Positions 36,150 through 45,173 are shown, counted from the stretch's first letter. The stretch: DNA of 64,000 bases from Chryseobacterium kimseyorum (GCF_025971945.1 NZ_JAPDHW010000016.1:1-64000), one strand, 5' to 3'. Made by a program: numbers and translations. The notes: generated from the sequence alone by a model not told the origin.

Positions 36150-36752
36150 TTAAATGATGATTTTACGATTTCTAATACGAAGTATATTTTCTCGTTCCAT
36201 CTTTTTTATAGTCCTGATAGTCGTTTCAAGACATAATCCTGTTAGTGATGCCAGTTGCTGTCTGGTTACAGGAACTTCAAATGTGAAAGGCTGCACATTA
36301 TTATGATTTTGTTCTTTTTTCATTACCTCGATAACCTCTTTTAATCTTTCTGCTGCATTTGGACTCGATATTTTCTGCATCAGAAGAAACTTCTGATTAA
36401 GTCGTTCTGCAAGCGAGTTACAAATATTTAGATAAAGTTCAGGCTTATTTGCTAAGTAATTGAGCAATGTAATCTTAGCAACTTTTATAATGGTACACCG
36501 AGTCAAGGCAATCGCATTTGTTGGATATCCTTTTTCTGTAAAAAGCATCGATTCACCAAGTGCATCTTCGCAGCTCAGAATATTTTGAATAAATTCTTTG
36601 CCATCACTATTGTGATTGCTCAATTTTACCTCGCCGGTAACTATCTGATAGTAAAATTGCGGGCTCGAGTTTTCATGAAAAATATAATCCCCGGGATTAT
36701 AATTTTCTTCTGTTGCTCCTATAGTTTGTAGAAGTTCTTGTGGAAGAGACAT
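36150..36752 (-). CDS. Crp/Fnr-family transcription regulator
   Basis: A 200-residue regulator starting at the ATG whose complement is at 36750-36752; the frame is open to 36875 but that extension is not family-like. The cNMP-type barrel has 'NYNPGDYIFHENSSPQFYYQ' and 'TGEVKLSNHNSDGKEF', followed by 'LGESMLFTEKGYPTNAIAL', a dimer helix and an HTH ('VTRQQLASLTGLCLETTIRT'). It is a close paralogue of 25608-26213 in length and layout. No Cys cluster or clear cAMP contacts are seen, so the effector is unknown. It lies inside the conjugative element, transcribed against its neighbours. Confidence 0.9.
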   Translation of the reverse strand: MSLPQELLQTIGATEENYNPGDYIFHENSSPQFYYQIVTGEVKLSNHNSDGKEFIQNILSCEDALGESMLFTEKGYPTNAIALTRCTIIKVAKITLLNYLANKPELYLNICNSLAERLNQKFLLMQKISSPNAAERLKEVIEVMKKEQNHNNVQPFTFEVPVTRQQLASLTGLCLETTIRTIKKMERENILRIRNRKIII

Positions 36753-37074
36753 AATAATATTTTTTATGGTTGGTGTTGGTTTACTATATAATTCCCTTAA
36801 CATAATCATCATTCTAATACGTAAGCTCACTGTGCTCAAGCTTAAGATCAAAGTAAGTGACAATTTAACTTCCATATTGAAAAATAATTCTAGTCATAAT
36901 CGTCAAGTGGATATTCTCTTTCAGGACGTGCAAGAGACGAACCTCGAAGGTCATATTACCACTGCTATTCATTAGGTCGGAGATTATTTTAAATCGATAC
37001 CAATAAATATTCCATAATATATGAAATGAATGTGATTAAATTATACATTGAATGAAAACTTGATTATTTGATTA
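36753..37074. other. intergenic region between divergent genes
   Basis: About 320 bases between the Crp/Fnr gene and the orphan gene at 37188. Three perfect tandem copies of TTGATTAT (37060-37083) directly precede and merge with the -33 box of the orphan gene's promoter. Nothing else is recognised. Confidence 0.5.
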
Positions 37075-37105
37075 TTTGATTATTTAACAATTTCCATTAG
37101 ATTTG
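37075..37105 (+). promoter_or_regulatory. consensus Bacteroidota promoter
   Basis: TTTG (37075-37078), a 19-bp spacer and TAGATTTG (37098-37105) match the -33/-7 consensus of the Bacteroidota primary sigma factor. It points to the gene starting at ATG 37188, with an expected leader of roughly 75 bases. Confidence 0.75.
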
Positions 37106-37187
37106 CATTTTACATCAATCAATTGTGAAAGAAATCTCAAGCATATAATTGATATGTGAAGCCTTATTGACCAACAAAATATTTTAT

Positions 37188-37787
37188 ATGGAAGATGATA
37201 AACAAGTAGAATTAAGAGATTTTATTATTTCTACTCTAAGAGTATATGTTAATGAGATTGGAACTGAAAAAGATACCGAAGAAAGTTATCTTTCAGTATT
37301 TAAATCAATTCAGGATTATAAAGGTAAAGTAGTAAGAGAAGATTTTAAAAGTTTTCTTTCTGAAATTCAAAACGTTTTGCTTTTTGAAAATGAAAATCAA
37401 TATAGAAAAAAAGCCGGAGAATTTTTATTAGATCTCGTTAAGTCAAAAAGTTCAATTGAATTCATAATTGGTCGGTGGTATGATTATTATTCGGAAATAA
37501 TAAAGGATGTAAAAACGAATACATTTCAAAATAATGAAATGGAAAATACAAAAAACTTATACATATTTTATTTGTATTTTGATAAAAACAATGATGAGTG
37601 TGCAGATGTTCAAAAAATCGTGTGTAATAGAGAATTATTGGTTGGTGATATTTTAAATTTCAGTGATAATGAAATTTTGGAGAATTTAGAATATATATAT
37701 AAAACGCCACTGTTTAAGATTGTAAAAAGAGAATATTCAGTAGAATTTGGCGAGATGAATTTACATTTGGTACAATACAGTGAATAA
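37188..37787 (+). CDS. hypothetical protein, acidic and helical
   Basis: A 199-residue protein from ATG 37188; the frame is open from a TTG at 37149, but the ATG fits the promoter better. It is rich in Glu, Lys, Asn and aromatic residues, has no signal peptide or membrane span, and no recognised motif. The first half looks helical ('KGKVVREDFKSFLSEIQ', 'YRKKAGEFLLDLVKSKSSI'), the second more mixed ('NLYIFYLYFDKNNDECADVQ'). It is monocistronic behind a consensus promoter inside the conjugative element. I do not recognise the family; a cargo or defence-related role cannot be judged. Confidence 0.68.
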   Translation: MEDDKQVELRDFIISTLRVYVNEIGTEKDTEESYLSVFKSIQDYKGKVVREDFKSFLSEIQNVLLFENENQYRKKAGEFLLDLVKSKSSIEFIIGRWYDYYSEIIKDVKTNTFQNNEMENTKNLYIFYLYFDKNNDECADVQKIVCNRELLVGDILNFSDNEILENLEYIYKTPLFKIVKREYSVEFGEMNLHLVQYSE

Positions 37788-38110
37788 AAAAAAGGTGCAA
37801 ATAATTTCACTTTAGACCAACCCACCGATTTAACCCTTGTAGTGGTGCCCATATATAACCTTAACTATAAATAATCAGTGGATTATGATAAGATATTTTT
37901 TCATTATCATTTGAAACAAAATCAGAAATTAAATCGTGCTAAAAAAGAGTTATAAAGTTTTTGCATTACAGTCTATGGCAAGTATCTAAAAGCTAATACG
38001 GAAGATACAAATATTGAAATAGGGCACAGAAAATAAAAACAAAGATGACAACAGTGTTCACTTATAGATCCGTGTTTTGGTGCTTATCCTCACTTATTGC
38101 TATGTGCAAA
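37788..38110. other. intergenic region, nothing clear
   Basis: About 323 AT-rich bases between two convergent genes. I see no strong terminator hairpin, RNA gene or reading frame. Confidence 0.5.
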
Positions 38111-39076
38111 TTATATCATGGTGTCATTGGAACTTTTCTCTGAAGTTTTTATAGCACCTGTTATGACTTCCTTAGCATCTTCTGCCGGTACTGTTTGGGG
38201 GCTCCATTTAGCATGATTCGATGGCTTAAGCTTGTGTCCCATAAATTTGGTGTACACCTTTGTAAACTCTGCACCGAAGAATATGATTTGAAAACTATAG
38301 TTGACCCAGAGCAATAATAAAATAATTGTTCCAGCTGTGCCAAAGGAAGAACTAGGGTTAAACTTGTCGAAATAAAATGTTAAAATGTATTTCCCTAAGG
38401 TGAATAGTGCTGCTGTCACGGCTGCACCTACCCATACAGATTTCCATTCAATTTCAACATCAGGTAAAATTTTAAACATCGCACCAAATAAAAATATTGT
38501 TACCATTAATCCCACAACAATATTAACAATGTTCACCATTATCAATGTTTCAATGCCAAAACGACGAATTACCCAATCATTCGCAAGGCCAATAAAAGAG
38601 CTTAATAGTAATGTGATCAGTAAAAGAAATGCGATAACTACAATCATTCCTAAAGAATTGGCCCGATCCAGGATGAATTTTTGCCAAGCTTTTTTTGGGG
38701 CCGCTGTGACATCCCAGAGCTTATTCAATGATTTCTGAAATTGGAAAAATAATGATGTTGCACCGAAAACAAGTGTCACGATTCCAATAATTTTCATCAC
38801 AATGTTTTCTTTGTCGACCATACCACCTATAATCATTTCTTCTAAACTCTTACCAACATCTTTTCCCATCATGCTTCCTATCAGTTTGGTGATTTCTCCT
38901 CGTACCGCTTCTTCTCCGAAAAAGATTCCTGTGATCCATATCACTATGATTAAAAGACCTGGAATAGAAAAAATTGCACTATATGCTAAGCTAGCAGCTT
39001 CTGTCCCTAAATCCCTTGCACTCCAGTCCTTGTATGTACCTTTTAGTATTGTCCAAAAGTTATTTAGTATTTTCAT
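38111..39076 (-). CDS. YihY/BrkB family inner-membrane protein
   Basis: A 321-residue protein with about six hydrophobic segments, the first at 'IFSIPGLLIIVIWITGIFFG'. The family signature 'SLAYSAIFSIPGL' near the N-terminus, 'GATSLFFQFQKSLNKLWDV' and the late 'LLLLWVNYSFQIIFFGAEFT' identify the YihY (formerly RNase BN/BrkB) family. These are multi-pass membrane proteins of uncertain transport function; the old RNase claim does not apply. Length is normal for the family. It is monocistronic and, inside a conjugative element, probably cargo. Confidence 0.9.
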   Translation of the reverse strand: MKILNNFWTILKGTYKDWSARDLGTEAASLAYSAIFSIPGLLIIVIWITGIFFGEEAVRGEITKLIGSMMGKDVGKSLEEMIIGGMVDKENIVMKIIGIVTLVFGATSLFFQFQKSLNKLWDVTAAPKKAWQKFILDRANSLGMIVVIAFLLLITLLLSSFIGLANDWVIRRFGIETLIMVNIVNIVVGLMVTIFLFGAMFKILPDVEIEWKSVWVGAAVTAALFTLGKYILTFYFDKFNPSSSFGTAGTIILLLLWVNYSFQIIFFGAEFTKVYTKFMGHKLKPSNHAKWSPQTVPAEDAKEVITGAIKTSEKSSNDTMI

Positions 39077-39176
39077 AGATTATTTTTTTAGAAAGACGGT
39101 AAATCACAATTTTCACACATCGCGATAAAAGTAGATATTCAAATTTTATACCTATTTGAAGAAGGACGAACTTTTT

Positions 39177-40170
39177 TAAAAGAGTCACAGGTGCCTCTGC
39201 GAAAGATTTTACGTACTTCTGCAGGTGCATTCTTGCGAGATTATATTTTTACTTTGTCCTAAAATTTATAGATACTTCAATAAAAATCTTAAAGTATATG
39301 TATAGTCCGAATACAGGTGGAAGCCTACCTGAGTAAACCAGATACAGGTTAATGGCAAAAAAGAATGAAACCTGCGTAAATCAGAATTAATGCATTTAAT
39401 AAAAAATAGGACCAAATGGATCATCTAACCTGCGTAATATGAATATAAGTGCAATTGCATTTCTGCGTTAAATAGCTAGAGGTCAACTGCGTAATATCAG
39501 TACAGGTTAAAATCATTAATCAGATTTACAATACTTCTGTGAATTCTCAATTTTCAAGCAGTTATTATTTTTGTGTCCTATTTAATGGCTACACTTTTTA
39601 CAATTTCCCATCAAAAACAATAAAGATAAAACTCACTGATTTACTATCTTATAAATTATTTATCAGAACCATGAAAGTTAAGCGGCTTTTTAAACATTCT
39701 TATCAGAATGAACAACTTATATAAAAGTGTCATAGGTGTATTGGGGCCAAATTATGTAATTCTACTGGTGTTTTGTTGCGAGATTACGTTTTTATTTTGT
39801 CCTAAAATAATAGATACTTTAATAGACAATATGGAACTACTTGTATAATTCGACTACAGGTGGAATCCCAACTGCGTAAATAAAATACAGGTTGCCTATA
39901 AAAAACAATGAAACGTGAGTAATTTAGAATTAGGCCATGTATAAAAAATAGGACGGTATGATCATCTAACCCGCGTAATATTAATATCAGTGCAATGCAG
40001 ATCTGCATTAAATATACAGACGTCAGCTGCGTAATGTAATTGTCGTTTAAAATCACAATCTGATTGGCCAGACTATGGCTTATTCTCATTTCACAAGCAC
40101 TTATTATTTTTCATATTTAAAGGCTTCTCTTTTACATTTTCCCATCAAAAAGAGTAGAGAGTAAATACCA
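39177..40170 (+). repeat. two ~540-bp diverged non-coding direct repeats
   Basis: About 39177-39640 and 39720-40170 align along their length with an offset of 534-543 bases (shared landmarks include 'TTGCGAGATTA', 'TTTGTCCTAAAAT', 'GATCATCTAAC' and 'TTCCCATCAAAAA'). No reading frame is conserved. Within each copy CTGCGTAA-like words (39371, 39429, 39463, 39487; 39872, 39970, 40027) alternate with TACAGGT words (39313, 39340, 39501; 39854, 39886). ACCTG and CAGGT are complementary, so local stems can form. The repeats lie just upstream of the mobilization operon; oriT, a regulatory array or a structured RNA are possible. The rest of 39077-40507 shows no gene. Confidence 0.6.
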
Positions 40171-40507
40171 GTGATTCTTTATACTACTAATTGTTTTTCA
40201 GAGTCGCGAAAGATAAATGACTTTTTTGAGCAAGATGTGTCTTTGTACCCACAAATTTTGGCAAATTTTCGAGTTCAAAGACGATCTTGCCTTTTTTGCA
40301 AAAAGGAGAAAAAACAGCGGAACTTGTTTTTTTTATTTGGAGTGAAATTTACTTTATGATTCTAAACTGCTCCAATTTATTCTTTTTTAATTTTTTCTAA
40401 ATCCAGATGTTTCCATACTGTTTGTATTTGGCCTAAGCCTCTGTAAATCTATTGCTTTCGAAGATTTTATTGTCCAGTTTTGCAAAAGAAATATTATTCA
40501 GAAAGCA

Positions 40508-41320
40508 ATGGAAAAATTATTTAGAGTCTTAGTGTTTGTTTTAGCTGTTCATATTAAAGCTCAAGTTGGAGTCAACACGCAGAATCCTTCAGCAACTCTG
40601 CATGTTGTCGGCAAACCAGACTCGCTCAATCATTTTGATGGCATAATTCCGCCAAGAATTACTGGTGATCAGCTTGCCTATAAAAGTTATTCATTATTGC
40701 AAAAAGGTGCCATTGTTTACGTTACGCAACCTTCATCAAATCTGTCCGGGCAAGTGATTCATGTTGTTGAAGAAGGTTACTACTATTTTAATGGACAGTT
40801 TTGGAATCAGATGTTTAAGGAGCCCAATTGTTATGATGCTCTGATCTTATTGGACGAAACACTTTCCGCAAATACTATTGTGGAGCAAACCTCATGGAGC
40901 ACTTATCTGCCATTTCCTACAAATCCACGACAGTATGCTTTATCATCAAAAATATATCGATTAGGAACATCAGGACTTGGAATAACCGGACAGATTGATG
41001 CGAGGCGATTTGGGACAATTGGCTATTTGGATGTGAGTATCAATTGTTCAACACCTATCAATTCAAACTACGTAATGTTAAATCTTTCCAAACCATTACG
41101 GGATTTAGGTTTTATGTCGAATGGAAATGTAGGTTCGCTGAACAATATTTTAGTAAGCGGAAATTCTAATGGTGTTAGTCCAGGAATAGAACAGGGAATT
41201 ATTTCATTAACGAACGTCGAATTCAACCTGCTACTTTGGAAAAACCAAATTGAAAAGTTCGACGGAACCATTAGTGGTATGACCACGTTTCCTATCAATT
41301 ATTTGAATGTAATAGAATGA
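40508..41320 (+). CDS. secreted surface protein coupled to mobilization genes
   Basis: A 270-residue protein with a signal peptide ('VLVFVLAVHIKAQ') followed by the flavobacterial surface module 'VGVNTQNPSATLHVVGKPD', and then the 'GIIPPRITGDQL' and 'GYYYFNGQFWNQM' pattern common to such proteins. Residues about 110-270 are an unrecognised beta-rich domain. Its stop overlaps the start of the next gene by 4 bases (ATGA), so it is translated together with the relaxosome genes. This placement is unusual for a surface protein and may indicate a transfer-related surface role, such as mating contact or exclusion (inference). Confidence 0.75.
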   Translation: MEKLFRVLVFVLAVHIKAQVGVNTQNPSATLHVVGKPDSLNHFDGIIPPRITGDQLAYKSYSLLQKGAIVYVTQPSSNLSGQVIHVVEEGYYYFNGQFWNQMFKEPNCYDALILLDETLSANTIVEQTSWSTYLPFPTNPRQYALSSKIYRLGTSGLGITGQIDARRFGTIGYLDVSINCSTPINSNYVMLNLSKPLRDLGFMSNGNVGSLNNILVSGNSNGVSPGIEQGIISLTNVEFNLLLWKNQIEKFDGTISGMTTFPINYLNVIE

Positions 41321-41685
41321 TAAACAAGAAGGATTTTGAGAAGAGAGATTACATCAAAATAAGGATTTCGATTATTCAAAAGGAAAAGTGGAAAAAAGTC
41401 TGTTCAGAAAAAAAAATCTCCCTAACAAATTTAATTATTAATTCTGTTGAAAATAGGATGATGGATAATGAGAGAAAGAAAGTTTTAGAGTTTATTGAAA
41501 ACCAGGATAATGTATTTGTAAAAATTGAAACCAACATTAATCAGGTTGCTAAGATTACCAACAGTCAAAAATTTGTAAGTTCCAAGGATCTGAATTATTT
41601 TTCAGAAAGGCTAACAGAGATTATAGTTTTGAAGGAGAAACAGAATAGAATATTTGAGAGTATCTACACGTTGCTGGCTAAATGA
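41317..41685 (+). CDS. mobA: relaxosome accessory protein (MobA/MobC-like)
   Basis: A 122-residue basic protein with an N-terminal ribbon-helix-helix-like start ('YIKIRISIIQKEKWKKVCSE', 'ISLTNLIINSVENRM') and a helical C-terminal half. It overlaps the relaxase gene by 4 bases (ATGA) and occupies the position of the nicking accessory protein in Bacteroidota elements. Such proteins bind oriT and help the relaxase melt and nick it. The gene symbol follows CTn usage, in which MobA is the accessory protein and MobB the relaxase. Confidence 0.8.
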   Translation: MINKKDFEKRDYIKIRISIIQKEKWKKVCSEKKISLTNLIINSVENRMMDNERKKVLEFIENQDNVFVKIETNINQVAKITNSQKFVSSKDLNYFSERLTEIIVLKEKQNRIFESIYTLLAK

Positions 41686-43151
41686 TCATTAAGATTATGG
41701 CTCCCGGATCTTCAAATTTTCCGGGGGTAAATTATAACGACAAGAAGGTCAGTGAAGGAAAAGGGGAATTGATGACAATGAAAAACTTTCCTTCGTTCAT
41801 CAATGAGAAAAGCAATAAACAGCAGGTTCGGGATTATTTGAAAGCTATTTCAGCGGCAAACAAAAAGATAAGTAAGCCTCAGTTTCACGTAGTGATTTCT
41901 ACCAAATTTCAGGAACACTCCAAAGAAGAACTAGCAAAGATTGCCGAAGTATTTATGGATGAAATGGGATACGGAGGCCAGCCCTTTATTGTGGTCTTTC
42001 ACAATGATACAGAGAATAATCATGTTCATATTGTTACAACCAGAGTTGACAAACAGACAGGAAAGAAGATTAATGACAGCTTTGAAAAGCTAAGGTCTCA
42101 AAAGGCGTTAGGCGATACTTTAGAAAAAATTTATGGAATTCAATCGCAGGTTGCGTTAAACAGGCTTTTGAACTATAAAACAAGTTCTGTCCATCAATTG
42201 AAAAGCCTACTCGAGAGAAATGGCTACCAAATGAGCAAAATTACAAATGATGACCAATCTTTAACCATTCTCAAAAACGGCGTATTTCAGCGAACAATAT
42301 CAGAAAATCAGCTGGCGTTTGTCAATAGAAATGAGGAGTACAGAAAACGGCAGCTTCGAGCAATTCTATGGAAATATAAAGATATTTATTCCAATAAAAT
42401 TTTCAAAGTCGAGGATTACAGGAAACAAGAAGCAATGCTTCCAGAAGAAAAGCGAAAGGAAAAACATGAGCTTATTCCGAAGATTGAATTTGAAAGTGAG
42501 CTTCAGAAAAAGTTGAGAGATGTCTTTGGGATAGACTTGATTTTTCATCATAGCGATGAATATCAACCTTTCGGTTACACTTTAATAGATCATAAAACAG
42601 AGTCAGTCTATAAGGGAAGCGAGATCATGAAGATGAGTGAGTTGTTTGAATTTACTTCTGAAAAAATAGATAAGAAACTGTTTGAAAGTCTCAAAGACTA
42701 CAATGTTAGGGACGGTGATAAAAAACAAATTTTATTGGATTTTTTTAACAATCAAAATCGAGATAATGAGGTCAAAGCTTTTATGCTTTTTGAGAATAAA
42801 AAACTTAAAAACAAAGAAACATTTCGTGCGATCAGAAATGATGTAAAAGAATATCTGAAGACACAAAATAAGAATGAGGTCAGTATTGTAAAGTCAGAAG
42901 ACGGAAAATATTATGCTATTCACTCCAGATTGCACTATATAGGAGAAGTGCAAGCTTTGATTGGAGAGAAGCATTATCAAAAATTACTGGATCCTAAAAT
43001 ACACGTTGCATCAACTGCTGAACACAAACAAAAAAATGAACTGGACACAGCTTTAAACGAAATGCTTTTTGAACTACGTAGAAGTTCAGGCTTAGCAAAA
43101 GATCCCGCTGAAGATGAGCTTAAAAAGCGAAAAAAGAAAAGGAAAAGGTAA
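41682..43151 (+). CDS. mobB: relaxase/mobilization nuclease
   Basis: A 489-residue relaxase of the MOB_P/PF03432 type. The N-terminal catalytic region has 'GVNYNDKKV' (candidate catalytic Tyr), 'FHVVIST' with His69, and the metal-binding 'NNHVHIVTTRVD' with His114 and His116. The C-terminal 300 residues are charged and helical and end in a Lys/Arg-rich tail ('KKRKKKRKR'), which may contact the coupling protein or DNA. It nicks oriT and stays bound to the transferred strand. It is translationally coupled to the accessory gene and is intact. Confidence 0.9.
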   Translation: MIIKIMAPGSSNFPGVNYNDKKVSEGKGELMTMKNFPSFINEKSNKQQVRDYLKAISAANKKISKPQFHVVISTKFQEHSKEELAKIAEVFMDEMGYGGQPFIVVFHNDTENNHVHIVTTRVDKQTGKKINDSFEKLRSQKALGDTLEKIYGIQSQVALNRLLNYKTSSVHQLKSLLERNGYQMSKITNDDQSLTILKNGVFQRTISENQLAFVNRNEEYRKRQLRAILWKYKDIYSNKIFKVEDYRKQEAMLPEEKRKEKHELIPKIEFESELQKKLRDVFGIDLIFHHSDEYQPFGYTLIDHKTESVYKGSEIMKMSELFEFTSEKIDKKLFESLKDYNVRDGDKKQILLDFFNNQNRDNEVKAFMLFENKKLKNKETFRAIRNDVKEYLKTQNKNEVSIVKSEDGKYYAIHSRLHYIGEVQALIGEKHYQKLLDPKIHVASTAEHKQKNELDTALNEMLFELRRSSGLAKDPAEDELKKRKKKRKR

Positions 43152-43194
43152 GACTTAGTTTAGCTTCCAATCAATTAAAACAATAATTAAAACG

Positions 43195-43845
43195 ATGATA
43201 ATCACTTTTGCTACACAGAAAGGAGGAACAGGTAAAACAACGTTAGCTATTGCTTTTGCCAACTTCTTATCAATTTCTTCAGAGAGAAAGGTCAATGTAT
43301 TTGACTTTGATTTTCAAAAATCTTTTTACCACAAGTGGAAAGAAGATGAGCCTCTTGATATCCCCAAGCTTTACGAGGTGAAGATAATCGATGAGGAGAA
43401 TGAAGAACCTGTTTGTGATTTTGAAAATCTTATTGAGATGAAAGAAAGTGATGAGGTTTATCTTTTTGACCTTGCAGGAACATTGGATGCAAAATATAGC
43501 GACCTGCTTATTTACAGTGATTTTATCGTTATTCCTTTTGAGTATTCAAATGTCTCAGCAAAATCGACATTGGTCTTTATTAACTTTTTAGGATTGATTG
43601 AAAGTCAGGCAGAACGGGTATTTATTCGGTCAAAATATGATAAAGGCTATAAGTATCAGAATCAGGAAGGAATGGATGCTGAGATTAGTAAGTACGGGGT
43701 CTTATTAAAAAGTCCGGTATTTAAAAGGAATTGCCTGCAGACGATAGATACTAGGAAACTGACCTACGAACAAAAATATGCCGTTAAAAATTCCTTCCTG
43801 GAATTAACAGATTATATCAATAAATGCCTTGAAATTACTTTATAA
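43195..43845 (+). CDS. traA: ParA-family ATPase (TraA-like)
   Basis: A 216-residue ParA/MinD-type ATPase with the deviant Walker A 'KGGTGKTT' (residues 9-16), 'VNVFDFDFQKSFYHKW' as switch I region and 'EVYLFDLAGTLD' as Walker B. In CTnDOT-type elements the first gene of the transfer region, traA, encodes such a protein. It may position the element or the transfer apparatus, or aid stability. It is followed 24 bases later by a membrane-anchored protein. No ParB partner is recognised. Confidence 0.85.
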   Translation: MIITFATQKGGTGKTTLAIAFANFLSISSERKVNVFDFDFQKSFYHKWKEDEPLDIPKLYEVKIIDEENEEPVCDFENLIEMKESDEVYLFDLAGTLDAKYSDLLIYSDFIVIPFEYSNVSAKSTLVFINFLGLIESQAERVFIRSKYDKGYKYQNQEGMDAEISKYGVLLKSPVFKRNCLQTIDTRKLTYEQKYAVKNSFLELTDYINKCLEITL

Positions 43846-43869
43846 CCAAAATCCTTAATACTTTATAAA

Positions 43870-44403
43870 ATGAATAAAATAATGATCAGCATTATTACTG
43901 TTTATCTGCTCTATTATGCAGGAAATACGATCTACGATCTTTATCTTAAAAAGGATAATTCCAAAAAAAAGGACGACACCGAAGAATACTCCTTCAAAGA
44001 GTTTGTTGACGGGAATGCAGATGAGATAACAGAAGTAAGTATCGATGACGTAGAAAATATTAACACTCCTCAGTCATTTAATAAAAAAGAACTGTTCTCA
44101 GATGCAGGTGAAAGTTTGGATGAGAATAATGATCTTGAATATTGGCGAAACAAATTCGAGTCTGAAAAAGATGTCGACAGTTTTGATGAACGATCTCAAG
44201 TGAATCAACAACCTGAGAAAACAGTAAAGATTGCTATCTCTGACGAGTCTGATAATTTTCAAGAAGAAGTTGTAGTAGATCAACATGCATCAAAATATGA
44301 ATTCTATCAGAAGCAGTTCTATCAATTCCTAAACCTTGCTGAAACCAGTGTACAGGTTCTTGCAGACCGTGACGGTTACAAGGTCTATCAATCAATAATT
44401 TAA
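43870..44403 (+). CDS. element-encoded membrane-anchored acidic protein
   Basis: A 177-residue protein with one N-terminal membrane segment ('MISIITVYLLYYAGNTIYDL') and a very acidic, disordered-looking cytosolic or periplasmic part ('SFKEFVDGNADEITEVSIDD', 'NDLEYWRNKFESEKDVDSF'). The C-terminus 'FYQFLNLAETSVQVLADRDG' is helical. It lies between the ParA-like gene and traE, where CTn elements carry the small, poorly conserved TraB-D proteins. The role is unknown. Confidence 0.65.
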   Translation: MNKIMISIITVYLLYYAGNTIYDLYLKKDNSKKKDDTEEYSFKEFVDGNADEITEVSIDDVENINTPQSFNKKELFSDAGESLDENNDLEYWRNKFESEKDVDSFDERSQVNQQPEKTVKIAISDESDNFQEEVVVDQHASKYEFYQKQFYQFLNLAETSVQVLADRDGYKVYQSII

Positions 44404-44434
44404 AAGCTTAATCTACATCTTTCAACACCCAATG

Positions 44435-44455
44435 ATCCGCCATAATATGGTGGAT
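44435..44455 (+). promoter_or_regulatory. palindrome upstream of the traE operon
   Basis: ATCCGCCAT (44435-44443) and ATGGTGGAT (44447-44455) form a near-perfect dyad (one G-T pair) in the only sizeable gap (117 bases) before the traE-traN block. It may be an operator or a small hairpin. No consensus -7 box is clear nearby. Confidence 0.35.
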
Positions 44456-44520
44456 AGCACACCCCTTATGCCTTTTTCTGGACTTAATAATACAATTTTA
44501 ACCATAAATATTTAATCATT

Positions 44521-44841
44521 ATGAATTACAAGAGTAAGCGTATTCTGGTCTTTACAAAATTATTTACAGCTGCATTATTACTCCTTGCCGTAACACCAAT
44601 TTTTGCTCAGGGCGGCGCAACTGCGATTTCCAATGCAGCGAATGACATCAAGGATTATTGGGATCCTATCAAACTGATTCTAAAAGCAGTCGGAGGGTTG
44701 GTCGGCTTCATCGGAGGTTTGAGAGTTTACAACAAGTGGACGAATGGCGATCAGGATGTCAATAAAGAAATCCTGGGCTATGGAGGTGCGATGATCTTCT
44801 TGTTAGTAGTTCCGGAATTCGTAACAGCATTCTTTGCCTAA
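44521..44841 (+). CDS. traE: conjugative transfer protein TraE (DUF4134)
   Basis: A 106-residue protein with a cleavable N-terminal signal ('LLLLAVTPIFAQGG') and two hydrophobic segments ('LKAVGGLVGFIGGLRVYNKW', 'YGGAMIFLLVVPEFVTAFF'). This is the DUF4134 family, the VirB2-like pilin candidate of Bacteroidota type IV secretion. It opens the main transfer block and is followed 1 base later by traF. Confidence 0.92.
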   Translation: MNYKSKRILVFTKLFTAALLLLAVTPIFAQGGATAISNAANDIKDYWDPIKLILKAVGGLVGFIGGLRVYNKWTNGDQDVNKEILGYGGAMIFLLVVPEFVTAFFA

Positions 44842-44842
44842 T

Positions 44843-45163
44843 ATGGGTTTCTATCTCTACAAGGGGCTTAAGAAACCCCTTGTATTCTTTGGACTCAAAG
44901 GGAAATACATCTTCCATGCAGTCGGTGTCATCGGAGTGGGTGTCATCGCAGCACTAATTCTTTCGAAATTCGGATTACTGGGTTCTCTATTAGGGATTGC
45001 AGTAACAGCAGGAGGTGTTTATCTCATTTTCAAAAGGCAGGACAAGCACGGTCTTTATGCCAAGACCAAAAACTTCAATCAGATTTTTATTTTTCCTAAG
45101 AGGATGATCAATACTAAGCATTTAAACCAAAACAAACCGGAAGGGTTTAAAATCAACAATTAA
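44843..45163 (+). CDS. traF: conjugative transfer protein TraF (DUF4133)
   Basis: A 106-residue protein starting at ATG 44843, directly after the traE stop; the frame is open from 44834. 'LYKGLKKPLVFFGLKGKYIF' and two membrane segments ('AVGVIGVGVIAALILS', 'LLGIAVTAGGVYLIF') mark DUF4133, the VirB3-like component. VirB3 proteins anchor the VirB4 ATPase at the inner membrane, and the VirB4-like traG follows, keeping the usual order. Confidence 0.92.
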   Translation: MGFYLYKGLKKPLVFFGLKGKYIFHAVGVIGVGVIAALILSKFGLLGSLLGIAVTAGGVYLIFKRQDKHGLYAKTKNFNQIFIFPKRMINTKHLNQNKPEGFKINN

Positions 45164-45173
45164 ATAAATCAAA

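Noticed and set aside
37060..37083. Three tandem TTGATTAT units considered as a functional array
   Set aside because: Very short AT-rich tandem repeat that overlaps a -33 box; too little to claim on its own.
38385..39128. Plus-strand frames opposite the BrkB/YihY gene
   Set aside because: The minus-strand gene has clear family motifs and membrane segments; the opposite frames are shadows rich in Thr and Pro.
39539..39724. 61-codon frame within the ~540-bp repeat region
   Set aside because: The frame is not preserved in the second repeat copy, so it is unlikely to be the conserved feature.
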